In this document: positions 37,701 through 52,700 of the stretch, in pieces | Layout of the letters: every line of letters starts with the position of its first letter | How positions within the stretch are numbered: position 1 is the first letter of the stretch | NCBI GenBank assembly: GCA_026874595.1 | Contig: CM049310.1 | Location: 31,311,558-31,375,557 of the forward strand | Reading direction: 5' to 3' | Source of the DNA: Sipunculus nudus | Taxonomy: Eukaryota; Annelida; Sipuncula; Golfingiida; Sipunculidae | DNA length: 64,000 nucleotides | Position numbers and translations under genes: made by a program | Notes under the pieces: model-generated | Database searches by the model: none | Seen by the model: the letters and a program-made list of their open reading frames with translations, nothing else | Told to the model about the DNA's origin: nothing

Positions 37701-40700
37701 ATTTTGGGGAAGAAGGTAAACGGGGCCTCCTTCTTTGCAATGAAGTAGGCACAGTTAAATAGCTTCTCTAATTTCTCCCGAAAAGCAGCATCCATGTTTT
37801 GGAATGAACTGACAATCGGGGCTTGGGCAGGGGCTTCTTGCACACTCTTAGCACCAACACAGTCCAAGTGACTCCTTGTTGAAGCATGATCTTGTAGTGT
37901 TCTGATTCTGATTTTAGACCCCCCTACTCCACAAACCAATGTATTGTTTCTTGAAATTTTGGGGATTTCTCTGCATAGAGAACAATACATAACTGTTTCT
38001 TGCTCATCATAATTCACCCAGTCATAAATTTTCTTCCAATTCTCTTTAAAACACCTTTTCCGTTTGCTCTCGTACTTTTTTTTTAGAACAACAAGATATA
38101 GGTGCAGACTTCCCTTCTGAGGAACACGTGGCTTGACAAAAAACTGAACTGAAATATGCTGAAGTACCCCCACACCTTTTAATGATAATATAGAACGGTT
38201 ACCTTGCTGCTCAGGTATAAAAAGGGGGCGGGTTGTCAAGGGTAAAGGCTGTTAAATTTAATGAAAGATCTGTACTATACTTTCTGGCATATATCAGCAG
38301 GATAGTTTCACTTTAAATTAAAAGAAAAAGGAAATCTAATTATAAATAATCTGCCTTATTGACAATGCAGTTTCTACAAATAAAACCGACTTGAATTGTT
38401 TATAGTTTTAGCCATAATTTTAGCCAAATATGTGCTGTTAATACTAAATAATAGTTAAATAATCAGGTTAAGAAGTCCAGACGTTTTCAAATTTTGACAG
38501 TGCGGCATGCAACATCGATCGCCGGGGGCTGTGTTCATGCAATAGGGCCCGTTAGGATATATTTTCACAACGTGCCGTATTCTATTACTGCATAATATAA
38601 ATATTGTTAGTGAATGCAGAATACCCCGGTAGCGTCACCTGGTGTTTGCGTAAGAGACTAAGAATGTTGGGCCATGAAAAAAGTTACAACACAAACGTCA
38701 ATAGGTCTTCAGCTGATGTCCCAACGAAACTGGTGACATTGTAAAAATTTTACCTTGATCATGATAGCTAGACTGAAGAAATGTCTGGTGCGGGACAAGT
38801 TAATTTGCACAATATGCGCGGGACACTCCAGGGGTACATGGCGGGAACACGTGGACATAATCATATGCATGAGACTTCCAGGCCAAAACCGATGACGTCT
38901 GTTGGAATCCCTATCCAAATTATCACGTGTTGTCCACACTCGGTTAATTAGCATATAATGGACACCTATTTTATGAATAAACGCGCAACTCCGCATATGC
39001 AAATTATCACGTGGTGCGCAGTTTTATTAGCGATCAGCATACACTGTCACTGACACATTTTCCAGTGCAACCGTCGTGCCCAAGAACTTCCATGTGCAGT
39101 GTAATTTACAGATACGGCACACAGTGGTCTATCTCTGGCTTTGTGTCATTATGGTACACGGACATTAACAAGATTAACAGAGGAGAGTTTTGTAATTATT
39201 ACGCTGATTTACTTTGACATTTGACAAAGACATTCAATATTCAGTCGCCTAAAATTCCGTCATTTAAAATTTTCTTTCGGCATTCTTGCTGGACTTTCGT
39301 TTTTGGCGAAGTATTATATATAATGCGCGCGGGCCCTGTCTCTATATTGTCTTCATTGCGTATATAATATATGCTTACTCGGGGAAAATTTTAATAGGGA
39401 ACCCTGCTCTTCCGAAATTGCCAACTTGGTTGCTGCGAATTAATGATATGCGAGGTGCCGTCTTTGCAGCGCAATATGTAGGCCCTAAGCCCCTGTGGTA
39501 TGAAAACAACTGACCAATGGCGAACAGCTTCTAAAGTTATAGTAAACAACATTCATTCATGATGGACATATGTTTATGGAAATTTCTGTGACTTGGACCA
39601 ATCATTTTAATGTATCGTAAATTATTCAGAGTTACACGCTTGTGATGCTATTACCATTAGACCCAGCATAACTTTTTAAAATACGAGGTCCCGTATCAAC
39701 TAATTTCTAAATCTTTGAATTTGATGCATAATGTGTAGTTAACTGTTAATAATTAAAATAATACTGATTGAATAGGCAAGGGTTAATGACTGCGCACCTT
39801 ACTATACTGGTCACCGTGAATCAAAATCTGGTCAGGTCCATACTAGCGATTCTTCACGCGGCCGACTGGTACAAAAATTCTTAACCGCCGGTCCGCGCAT
39901 ACACGTGTCTGATAACGACGCTGTGTTGTATTACATGATACGATTTTATGTATCAATGACACTTGACAGGAGCAACATTCTAGACTGGACGGCAGCAGCT
40001 GTGTTGTGTGTACCACTCCTTTTCCGTCTTGGCAAAACACATAAAATATGAACTGTGATAAAAATTTTGCTGAGATGTTCCGAGGGTTTCTACCGTCCCA
40101 GCCTCGTCTCGGACGGCAAATATGATCGTCCCGAGCAAAACTCCGATCGTCCCCGGGACGACGGGACGCCGTTAGTTTCGAGGCCTGGGTTAGGGAGTGG
40201 GCAGCCGCAATAATCTACTCCTGATACCAAAAGATCTACTCACGGCAGTCCTTCTCGTCACTTTTGTCCCTGCAGTCATTGAAGCCATCACAGACAGCAT
40301 CCATCTGCAGACACTGTCCTTGGGACCCTGTTGTACACTCAAACAGACCCAGGCTGGCACAGTCTGTTATTACATTAAAATATTGTGATAAACTGAGCAA
40401 AGGGTATTCACTATAATCTCAGGAATACCTAAATCTTACTAAATATCAATGGCAAACATAGATACAACACAGTCAGTGATTAAATTAAAATATTGTGATA
40501 TACTGAGCAAAGGGTATTCACTATAATCTCAGGAAAACCTAAATCTTACTAAATATCAATGGCAAACATAGATACAGCACAGTCAGTGATTAAATTACAA
40601 TATTCTGATATACTGAGTAAAGAATATTCATTATAATCTCATGAATACCTGAATCTTAATAAATATTATTGGCAAACATAGATGCAACACAGATCTCTCT

Positions 40701-43700
40701 GGAAGGTAATCAGCAAAGTGGCTTATATAATACCTCCAGGGTGTTTCCAGGACTTTTGGGAATTTCAAGAGCAAAATACTGAACAAAATACAGTGGTTTA
40801 TGTAAGAAATTAAGAATATAACCACTCTCAACTCTTCTTAAACCACATACTAGACAGGAACATTAGCTGAGACTTCATCAACATACTGTATGTTTATGAC
40901 AAAACAAATGATCATATTTATAAGTCCCATGGATTTTAAATTAATGAACCTGTTTCATATTGTGCCACATTTTAATTTTATAACTGTATGTCTAGGATCA
41001 ATTTTACAAACCTACATTTACTCTGATATTAAACTGTCAGTTTGACAACAAACCGTCTTGGTTCACTGAGTGTAACCTGACTTATATATATTTGGATCTG
41101 GTCTAAATATTTTCCTGGAAATTTCAAATTAATTCAAAGATACACACAAATGAACCTTTCTTATTCAAGAAATTTACAGGCCTGAATTTTAATAAATCTA
41201 TTTTCCAGGATATCCAAGAAATGAAGGATTGTTATGAATCTTTTTTTATTGAGGGACATGAATGAATTAGAGACTACAGAGGAATAAATAAGGTGGTATG
41301 TAATTCTGCAATTTGACAGTGACAAGTAACTATAATGGTCTCACAAATTGCAATTATGTATTGAAAATTTACCAAAAGTGGCAAAAGGAAAAAAAAATAT
41401 AATATTGTTAAATAAATATGAAGTTCATGGTGGAAAATGAAATACAGTGGATCTGTAATTAAATGTAGATGAACCTACTTGCAAGTAAAATGATGATACA
41501 TGAAGGTGACACCCTTTACAATAGAAAATGAACTTCTGTGCAAAGATAGGGTTATTGAACTCACTTGATTCTCTGTGTGTGTATGTCCAAATGATATCTG
41601 GTGATGGTATAACAGATGTTATTGAAATTTATCATAAAGGCTGGTATTGTGAAAGTGTCGACAAAATTCAATTTTGTTATAATTTCAAGTGTATAAATAA
41701 CCTGGAATGAGTGTTTTATTGGTTTTTATAGCACATTTTTCTACTTGCACTTGTTGCATGTGACCATCAGGCCATCTGTCGAGCATGATCCATTATGTCA
41801 CAGGCAACAATGACATCACGCCATGCAACGCCTGCCTGAAAGGTAGTATTAACTGAACATTGAGCAGGGTCATTGATATACAATTAAGCAGGGCCGACTG
41901 TATTAAACTTAATGTCTAATGTTACAGGGCAGTATCTTTCAGAATGATCTTCCAAGAGCATGTGAAAGAGTATAAATGTCAAAAGCATATGCTGGTGACA
42001 ACGCCTGAATGTTTCCCTATATATTAGGCCAATTTTAAACACTACCTTCCGCACAGGGTTTGCATCCCTACTTCAATTTAATTTCATTTAAAATTATACT
42101 CTTGTTGGGGACATGTACTCACCACATTCACCCTCATCACTGTTGTCAGGACAGTCATTACGTCCATCACACTGACGGTTCTTGTCGATACACACTCCAT
42201 TGTTGCACTTGAACTGGTTCTCAGTACAATCTGGAAAAAATAAAAGTGTATGACATAATACACTTTAAAAGATTTGAACTGGTTATCAGAGCAGGCAGAA
42301 AGGATTATAACACCATATACTCAACGATCAACTGAATTTATCAATAAGGATATATGTTTATGAGCTTTCATCAAAATAGGGATCCTTTGATCAGTTTGAA
42401 GCCAACCTGCCAACGAAAACTAGAGTTATCATCCATAAACAAATTTGTGAATGGATGGGCCCTGTGACCTTAACCTTTGAGTTGGTGACTCCAAAATCAA
42501 AAGAAAACTTCTCCTATTGGCAGGTGTGCAACATATGGAAGACGGAAGTTTTGTGATGAAAATTTGGCTTAAAATGCATCCACATTCTTTCTTAAGAAGT
42601 GGATCCTGTGACCTTGACCTTTGATCTCATGACCCTAGAATTAACAGTTCTTCCTTAAGTGGTGTGCCATATATAAGTCAAGTTAGAAACCAATATTTCA
42701 ATCTAAACTGGTATTATTATTTTGAAACTTGTATGTGGATAGATTGAGCCTTGGGACGTTGACCTTTTACCCCAAAAATCAAAAGGGTTCTTACATTTTT
42801 GGTGGGTCATATATAAGACTGAAACCAATATGTCAATCACAACTGGAGTAATCATCCAGAACAAAAATGTCAACAGATGGCCCATTTGACCTTTTTCTCT
42901 GACCTTGCGACCACAAAATCCATCAGTTTCTTCCCTCATTGGCAGATAAATTATATGTGCAAGGTTGGAGATTTTAAATGAAAAGTTTGGCTTAAAATGC
43001 ATTCACAATCTTTCTAAATAAGTGGGTCATGTGACTTGGAGCTCTAACCCCATGACCCCAAAATCAATTGATTTCTTGCATAAGAGATAGGCCATATATT
43101 AGTCAAGTTTGAAAAAAATATGTCAAACCAAACTGGAGTTTTCATCAGGAAACAAACTTGACAGACATACAGAAAGACAAACAGATGGACGGAGAGAGTG
43201 ATTTATATAGGGCATCCACCAATTCCTGCGGGACCCTAATAAACAAACAAGGTTTCAGGAGATGAAAGAACAGTTGCTAATCTGATAGTATAAATTTAAT
43301 TTGGCAGTCTCAAAATAAAAAAATGCATAAAAAAAGAAAAAAATACATGTGGCGCCACCAGTCACTGAAGACACCAATCATAATCAATTAACACACTGGG
43401 TTTCAGGACACTGGATGAAACACCAGCTGAGAAACTAACATAATTACTGTCATTTGAGGGTATTGAAAACAGAAAAAAAATATTGTAAACATTAGAAAAA
43501 ATACAGGTCCCCCCCCCTGGTTTTTTGGTTAAATGACAAAACTAGCCATGGTCAATATTCACAGCAAGATTCATGGCAAACCATGCATTTATTATCAAGA
43601 TGCATTAATTATTTCAGGATTCTAGAAATAGTGGTTATGATTTGTGCCCTGATGATGAACAGCCAGATGGCTGGACACCCAGACTGACATCGGACAAAGG

Positions 43701-46700
43701 GCCATTCCTATACCTAAGATTACCTACAGTCTGCTGAGCTAATATAGAAAGAGTTTAAGGGAATATATCATTACTTTTTCTTACATTTTGTTTTATTAAA
43801 TCTGGACCATTCTATTTGTAAATTCATACTTACTGCAGTTCATCTCATCCGAGTAATCTCCACACTCATCCTTTTCATTACAGAGGAAAGACTCAGCCAC
43901 GCAGCGTCCGGTGCCACATTTGAACAAACCAGTCTCATTGCAAGCTATAAAGGCAATTTTTACACATTTAAAAACAAGGTATTACTATATTATCCAAAAG
44001 TATTACATTCTACATATAGACATGTAACATTCTACATATTACATTCTACAAATAGACTTATTACCATCAACAGGTCACACAGAGCTCTTTATATATATAT
44101 ATATATAATCCTCTTTATTCTAAGTTATGCAGTTATAAGTTATACTTTTATATTTTTTTATGTGCCAGTTTGAGTACTACTTGTATTTTTATATCATCTT
44201 GGTTATAGCAGATCCAATTAGTTATTACAGTTCAGTATAAATGAGGAAATAAAACTTACCGCAGTTCTCCTCATCAGACCAGTCTCCACAGCCATCAAAA
44301 CCATTACACACTGTATCCATGGTGATGCATTTGTCATTGTCACACTTGAAGTTGGCTTCATGGTCACCACAGTCTAAAATATAAAGTCAAATATGTATAG
44401 TTTGAAATCCTCACACACATACTGAAATATGAACGTGTAGTTAAAAAGTCTGTCATGACAAGGATTGTTCCTTATGCAAATTGGCAAAGGTCACCACTAA
44501 ATGGAAAACTAAGTAAAAAACAAAACACTTGGTACAAATGCTGGTGTAAAACAAGGGTGCATGGGCAACATTTAACCAGTTTTAAATAATGAGGCAGGCC
44601 AGGCAGTTTATGTATATGTTGTATTAAATATGGATAACTACAGAACATGTACACACTATGGCTTATCAAACAAGGGACCCATGGGTCATGGCGCTCAGCT
44701 GATCGTGATTGCACTATAAATGTTTCTCCACTGTGATACTATATCGAGTCGATAAAGCTTATGAATATCATGGACATGTTGGGCTATTATAAAGGAATGT
44801 AATGTAATATGTGAGTAAATGATAAATGAAATTACCTGACTGATGGATTAATAGAGTCAAATATAGTGGTTTATTTTTTATTTATTTAGGAGGGGTTGAA
44901 AATTGTGATATATTTGAGCAAATATGAATGCAATGACAGCAGTAATAAGCAGTAGTAGAATGATGATAAGGCTATTTGTTGAAATGATTTATGAATTTGT
45001 GACTGTATGACACAATATCTCTTTAGTCTTGACAAGGTACATTATTGTGATGCCCACTATGTCTACATATCACACAATATTGACATAATTTCTGGAATGT
45101 ACATAGGTACCTATGGACGTATAGTTATACAAAATATTAAAGTATGAATATATCTGATTCATCTTGTTCTTGCTTACTGAGGCTGACTTTGGGATGGGGT
45201 TCGGAGAAGGGAAAAGTAAGGGCAGCACGAAGGTGGAGGTAAAATATTCTATTGTAATGTTTTTCATTTATATAAGAATATGAAAAGCTAAGAGGAAAGG
45301 GGCCCTCCTACTTGGTTATAGTAAAGTTCTAAATATATGATTGCAAACTAATACTCTGACAAGACTGTCATGAAGAAAAACGGTAAAAGTTTTGAGATAC
45401 TGTGATGCATATGAAAATTTACAGATGGACAGGCAAGTGGACAGAATGGACTAATACCTTTATTTCACTTTCAAGGGAACAATGCATTTAAGTTTATATA
45501 TAATCCTATTTTTTTTAAGCATATCCACTTTTTCCATTAAAAAAGTTTTTATCTGAATCATTTTTTTTTATTTACAGGTTTTATAAATTTTTAATAAAAC
45601 AAGGGACCCATGGGTCACGGCGCTAAGCTGATCGTGATTGTACTATAAATGTTTCTCCACTGTGATACTATATCGAGTCGATAAAGCTTATGAATATCAT
45701 GGACATGTTGGGCTATTATAAAGGAATGTAATGTAATATGTGAGTATATGATAAATGAAATTACCTGACTGATGGATTAATAGAGTCAAATATAGTGGTT
45801 TATTTTTTATTTATTTAGGAGGGGTTGAAAATTGTGATATATTTGAGCAAATATGAATGCAATGACTGCAGTAATAAGCAGTAGTAGAATGATGATAAGG
45901 CTATTTGTTGAAATGATTTATGAATTTGTGACTGTATGACACAATATCTCTTTAGTCTTGACAAGGTACATTATTGTGATGCCCACTAGGTCTAAATATT
46001 ACACAATATTGACATAATTTCTGGCATGTACATAGGTACCTATGGACGTATAGTTATACAAAATATTAAAGTATGAATATATCTGATTCATCTTGTTCTT
46101 GCTTACTGAGGCTGACTTTGGGATGGGGTTCGGAGAAGGGAAAAGTGAGGGCAGCCTGAAGGTGGATGTAGAAAAATTCTATTGTAATGTTTTTCATTTA
46201 TATAAGAATATGAAAAGCTAAGGAAATGGGGCCCTCCTACTTGGTTATAGTAAAGTTCTAAATATATGATTGCAAACTAATACTCTGACAAGACTGTCAT
46301 AAAGAAAAACAGTAAAATTTTGAGATACTGTGATGCATATGAAAATTTACAGATGGACAGGCAAGTGGACAGAATGGACTAATACCTTTATTTCACTTTC
46401 AAGGGAATAAATCATTTAAGTTTATATATAATTCTATTTTTTTAAAGCATATCCACTGTTTCCATTAAGAAGTTTTTATCTTAATCATTTTTTTATTTAC
46501 AGGTTTTATAAATTTTTAATAAAAAAACCTGAAAATATAAGTTAAAATATTAGAATTGTTGCAAAAGTTGCAATCATTATATACCGTATTTCCTTGAACA
46601 GACGCCCGGGCGTCTATTTTTTTCAGACCCTGCTTTGACCCGGCGTCTAAACAAGGCCGGCTTCTATTTAAGGCCGGCGTTTATTTTAAAAAATACATCA

Positions 46701-49700
46701 TCAGGCTCGTCAGACAAACTAAAAATAGAACACGTCGAAAAAATGAACCCGCCGGTCACTAATCACTGACACAATTGAAAACATCGCCGGTACACGGATT
46801 GTGTTTACGAAATTTCCTTAGATGCCACAGGTATATGGGACACGTGCAATCTCCACAATCACGCACCATAATAAGAATTAACATAGATTCACAGCGTCCA
46901 GTTGTCCACAAAACTCGGTCCGCGCGGGCCCCTCGAAACCAGGTACCCAGGTGTTTTATGTGGCTGTTCCATTTATTTTACACCGCGTGAACTTGGTAAC
47001 ATTGTTTCGCTCTAAACACGGGGTGGCTCTTCAATTTACTGTTCTCAACGTACAACCGGTAGCATTTGTTCGATCGAAATACGGGGGTTTGGTACTTATA
47101 ACGGCACAGCGTAATTCATTTTCATTACACTTTCCTCTCGTTAAATATTTAACTGATTCAGCTCGACACAGCGTAATCAAGCGTTAATGGCCTTTTATAT
47201 ACTAAACACGGGGTGGCTCTTCCATTAACTGTTCACCGCGTATAACTTGTAATATTGGTTCCGTCGAAATACAGGGGGTTGGTTCTTAATAACGGCACAG
47301 CGTAGGTCAATTTCATGACTCTTTCCTCCCGTCCTTTATCTGATACAGCTTGACACAGCGTATTCAAGCGCCCACCTGGTATATACTGGTATGTGACATT
47401 TACTGCCGGGAATATTACTGAAAATATAGTTGTGGACAAGAGTACATACTATTTTTAACTTTAAAGATTATCTCAGAAGCGTGGTTTTGGTAAAAGTGGG
47501 GACGCATTTAAAAGAGCTAAAATGAAAGCAAGGAGCGTAATTTGGCTTGACTGTAGCTAGAAATTGTACCGCTCAGCACCATCATTTGGTGTCTGCATGC
47601 TACAGAAGTAATGTGTGCAAAAACGTATTTAAACAGTTCTGTTCAACCATCCGTGAGGTACAGACTTTCACCGTACCAAGTTTTACCGCTTGTTTCAAGC
47701 TGTACTATTTGCTATTGCTTCATAGCAGTGATAGTGTTAGCCTTCTCACTGCTGACGTATTTGTGTATCGTTTATTAGGATCGGTGATCGGCTTTAATCA
47801 TAATGGACGAATCAGGAATATATGGTGTCCCTTATGGAAACAAGGATTCACGTAAGATAAAAGATTGATTTATAGACAAAGAGGAATTAAACAAATTATC
47901 AATACAACACAAACCGAAATTCATACAACAATCTATGGTCACTTTGATGGTAAATTCACAAATTATAATGAAGGGAAAAGACATCTGGTGGCAAACATGG
48001 AAACTACTCTGACACCAGGCCTGTGAACAAGACCGGCGTCTGTTTAAGGCCGGCGTTTATTTTTCTGGGACATTGTTTCGCCCTGGCGTCTAAATAAGGC
48101 AGGCGACTATTAAAGGCCCGGCGTCTGTTCAAGGAAATACGGTATACAGAGTAAAAAACTGAAACTTTAAGTTAAAATTTTAGAATCATATATCTAGAGT
48201 GTAGCTCATATTGGGTCATATTATGCATACACATATATTTTATTATTTTTAAATCATAAATGTTTAAACTGAATTTAAAAGAAAATAATGCCACAACATG
48301 GCATCTACAAGAATATTCCTTGAATCACTATTAAAAAGTTTTGCAGTACATGCTTAATTTTATTCACCAAAATAAAATAAAAGTAAATTTGATAAAATAA
48401 AACATCTTTTCAAATAAAGTATACACACTGTTGGTTGAATGAGGGACAAACAATATCATTGTGCTAATTACTATCCCAGTTTTAATTTATTACTGGAATT
48501 AATAGTCAATTTCACACCTGGTGAAGTTTTTACTCTTCTGAAGTAAGGAATTACTTATCTGATGAACATCCACACTTTCATAACAATACACCACTTTGTG
48601 GACACAATTAAATGTACACTTTAATCATTGTAACCCTGGTGGTACAATACAAAATCTAAAATGTAGCATAGCCTAGAAGAAGAATGAATCAAATACAGAT
48701 AATAATAACTGGTAGTGGCCAGGCTGACCCAAGGCAAGCTGCCTGGGGTGGGTTACATAATGCAAGTAAAGGCTTTACTACTAGGTGGGCTAGATGTAAA
48801 CAACACTTGACATGGTGTATGAAAATATGAATAAAAGCTATTCTTTCCAATCAATTTCTTTGAAATTTCAGATTTTAAAAGATTAAATCCTTATGTATAT
48901 ATGCTGTGAAAATTAAATCAACAGTGCCAAAGTTGGACAAAATTTAAGGTATTGATTTTTTATTAATGCTAATAACTTGAAAAATTTGCAAAATTCAGAT
49001 CTAATTTTGGGTAAACAATTGAATCTTGATTAAATAAAGTTATATTACTGAAAAAAAGTCTCTAGGTTCAGCAATTCTCATGTTAGGTGAGTAAATATAT
49101 ATCCTGATTTTTAAAAAAATTGCATTATGTTTTGGCCCATAACTTCAAAATAATACCCAATACTGACCTAATTTTTGGTATGTTCACAGAAAATGTATGA
49201 AAGAATTGAATACTAAATACGATCAAAAACAGATCAGTGGTTTTGATATTAGGCAGCCTTGAAGTGTAACAATGGCTTTTTTTATGGAAAACGGAGTTTT
49301 TTTTCCTTAATATCTCGAAGGAACGAAGTCCTAATGACCCAATTTTCGGTATGGTAGGAGATTTTGGGGACATCTAAAATTATGCCAACAGCCTGGGGAG
49401 CATAGAGATGTGCACTGAATGACCTACAGTCATCAAAGTGGACTGCTTGACAATGTAAGGGAATACAACAAGAGCTTCTAAAAAAATTCAATAACTAGCC
49501 TAATTTTGCAGCTTTTATTTTCAAGTTTCAGATTTTAACAGATTAAATCCTTATGTATACATGCTGTGAAAATTAAATCCACAGTACTTACACGAAAAAA
49601 ACGTGCTGTGGCCAAAGTTGGGCAAAATTTAAGGTACAAATTTTATATTTTTGCCAATATTTAAAAAAATTTAACAGATTTTGATCTCATTTTTGGTATA

Positions 49701-52700
49701 CAATTAAATTTTGATTAATTAAAGTTGTATTACTGGAAAAAAGTCCCTACCTTTAACACTTCTGGTCCTAAGTGACCAAATATCTTCCTGATTTTTTTAC
49801 AAAGTCCATTATGTTTGGGCCCATAACTTTTTTAAATTATATAATACTGACTTAATATCTAGCATGTACATAGGAACTATATAGAGGAATATTTATGGTA
49901 AATATGAAGAAAACCAGATGAGTGGTTTTGATATTAGGCAGTCCCTGAAGTGTGAAAATAGATTTCTAATAAAAAATTGAGGTTTTTCCTTAATATCTCG
50001 AAGGAACGAAGTACTATTGACCCATATTTCGGCATGGTAGGAGATTTTGGGGACATCTAACTATATGCCGAATTTCAGATTCGTAGGTCCAACGGTGTCG
50101 AAATGTGCCAGTCTTACGGACAGACTTGCGGACAGACGGACGAACGACCAGACAGACGGACGGACGACGAACAATGGACCATGACTATAGCTCAGATGAC
50201 TTATAGTCAGCTGAGCTAAAATGTGTATAGTGAAACCCCTCTATAGTGGAGAGTCACAGGACCAGACAATTTGTCTATTATAGCTGGGTGTCTGCCCCAT
50301 AGGGGGTCTGGCCTAGGAGGTCCAGTTGCGACCACATGTCCAAGACCCAAGTATGGGACTAAAACAACCATGTAAGCGCCCTATGATTGGTAGGTTGGAC
50401 TCATTTCCTTGATGCATATGTTACAGTGATTGGTTGATGTCGAGGTCATGGGTGGTGAAAAAAAGATTTACAGGTCCCAATGGGTTGAGCTTGTAACCAT
50501 CAAATAGAAAAGATGGTTTCCAATATTTTTATTGCATTTATGTACACCGATCTGAGTTCATTAAGGTAATATATATGATAATATTATAAAACACAAGTAT
50601 AATGAAATGAAAATGAAATTACGATAAATAAACATTTGTTTTACTTAAAAGTCATAAAAGCAACAATTATTGAGACAAAAAAGTAACCTCCAACAAGTAT
50701 CACAAAATTATCAAAAAGGCATGAGGCTAGTTAATGAATAGAGTTAACAATTGAAATGACAAATCTAAAAAAAATCATTTCAAGAACTGACACTATGAGT
50801 CGCCATAGAGCTGCATAAATAACATCTTTGATCATCTTTGATCTAAACCCTGGCTTACCCCTACCCAGGCGAATAGTCATAACCCTTGAAAGTAATTGTT
50901 CAGGTGTGTAACCGATACATTCAGCATCCCTGCTCCTGGGCCAATATTAGAATAATGTGGCCCAAATTTAGAATTATTATGTAGCTTCACTGAAAGCTCA
51001 GCATAACAGGAACTCTGTGAAAGCTGTTAATTTTTGGGCACTGCTATGTATAAAAAGAATAAATGACCTGTAAATGATCCAGCTGAAAAAATAAGGTAAA
51101 TTTAGTAAAACTAGCTCGTCTTAGGGTCATGGCCGTATATCTAAATAATTAGAACATTATGAGTGGTAAAAGGAGTACTGAAAGCAGATATTATTTGCTA
51201 TTTCAATGGATTTGTGCCAACATCAATCAGGATAGCTGCTTAGGTGTCTGTTAGTGGCGTTATTTTAGCTATTGGGCAAAAAAAAAACTGTCCGTTATCC
51301 TGAATAGCAGGGTGTCCACATAAGAGGGGTTCTTATAGTAGTCAAAACATTTGGTCTGCCCAAAAACTGTCTGTTAGGCCCGGTGTCCACACGAGAGGGA
51401 AGTCTGCAGCCCAGGGTTTCACTGTATATTTTCTATGGCCTAAACCATGGATAATGTACATTCAATGGCCATGGGATATGTATAATTCCACTGAATATAA
51501 CCTGATAACAATACTCTGGTTGAGAGAAAAAATATTGTGATAGACTTGTTAAATAAAATATATTTATTCAAATACCATATCCATTTTTTATTGATACCGT
51601 GATAAATTTAGACTGATCACAGGGTGTCAAGAAAAAATACTGAAACAGACTTGTTAAATAAAAATAAATTTATTCATACAACATATTTAGATTTTGCTGA
51701 TACAGTGTTGAACACACATCAGTAGTGATCTGAATCACTCATGTATATAACGTATGCAAGTACTACCATGCAATAACAGCTGTGACAAGTGTCAAACAAT
51801 ATTTCATCTAATCTCCTGGGAAGCACTGGGCTGTGTCTCAAGGAATCAAGTTTGGCAATTGAATGTATACATACCATGGTTTGAACATAGAAATTAGAAT
51901 GTACACATGCTATAATTAGCTAAAATCTATACAAAATAGTTATGCACAGTCACAGTGACCCACTAGTGTTTCAGATTAAAACCAAGCACCTAGCAAAGTT
52001 TTTTTTAATATATAGTTTAAATTAATATAAATCTAAAATCCCCTTTTAAATGTTTAAACAGAACATCATAACATACCACATCCTGACACTTCATCCTCAC
52101 CACCAGGACAGTTCGGGATACTGTTACAGAAATCCTTGGCAGGAATACAACCAGCTCCTGGACACTTGAACTGACCTCGGGTACAAGCTGCACAATATAT
52201 TTTATACTTAACATATGTACACTTCTGGCATTGATACACTGATTTTCACAATGCACATTGAGAAAAATATATTCTACACTAGAATTCCTGGTATTGGAGA
52301 TGCAGAATATTCCAAGACTGGCTTTGTCCTCTAACCCATATCTATGCAGATGTAATATTTGAGAAAGATCCTCTTAATATTTTTTAGTTATCTTCAGTTT
52401 AATAATCAGTGACCACTCTGTTGAGACTGTGCTGAAACCATAGTATCCCTGACTTTCTGTCTGAGGATACAATTATAAATGTACAGACTTGAAAAAGAAT
52501 CTGTTTAAAACATGGAAACATGAAGAAAGGTTCAGGATCTTAAACAAGGGACCAATGGGTCTCTGCACTCAGCTGAATTTTTTAAAATTGCAAATGTACG
52601 ATATAGCTGATTTTTTTTTAAATTTAAGCAAATGCAAAATATACTTTTTTCTATTTTTTTAATATAAATTAGTGCCTGAAAAGCTAAGATAAAGTTCCAT

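Larger units (their letters stand above)
36408..40187. mobile_element. 3.8-kb hAT-like element with zinc-finger transposase fragment
   Basis: Perfect 17-bp terminal inverted repeats: CAGGCCTCGAAACTAAC at 36408 and its complement ending at 40187. Both ends continue into GTCCCG-rich subterminal sequence (36438-36510 and 40094-40165). GGTTAG flanks both sides, which could be part of the target duplication (hAT elements usually make 8 bp). Inside are a transposase N-terminal fragment on the minus strand and a ~180-bp tandem repeat that interrupts it. Absent from the equivalent block A intron. Confidence 0.75.

Noticed and set aside
41528-41710. 60-residue open frame in the block B m16-m17 intron
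   Set aside because: No start context, no domain, AT-rich intron, no counterpart in block A.
46775-47855. Several open frames of 68-102 codons as a transposase
   Set aside because: They are in different frames and strands, carry no DDE or DNA-binding motif, and lie within a non-autonomous TIR element.
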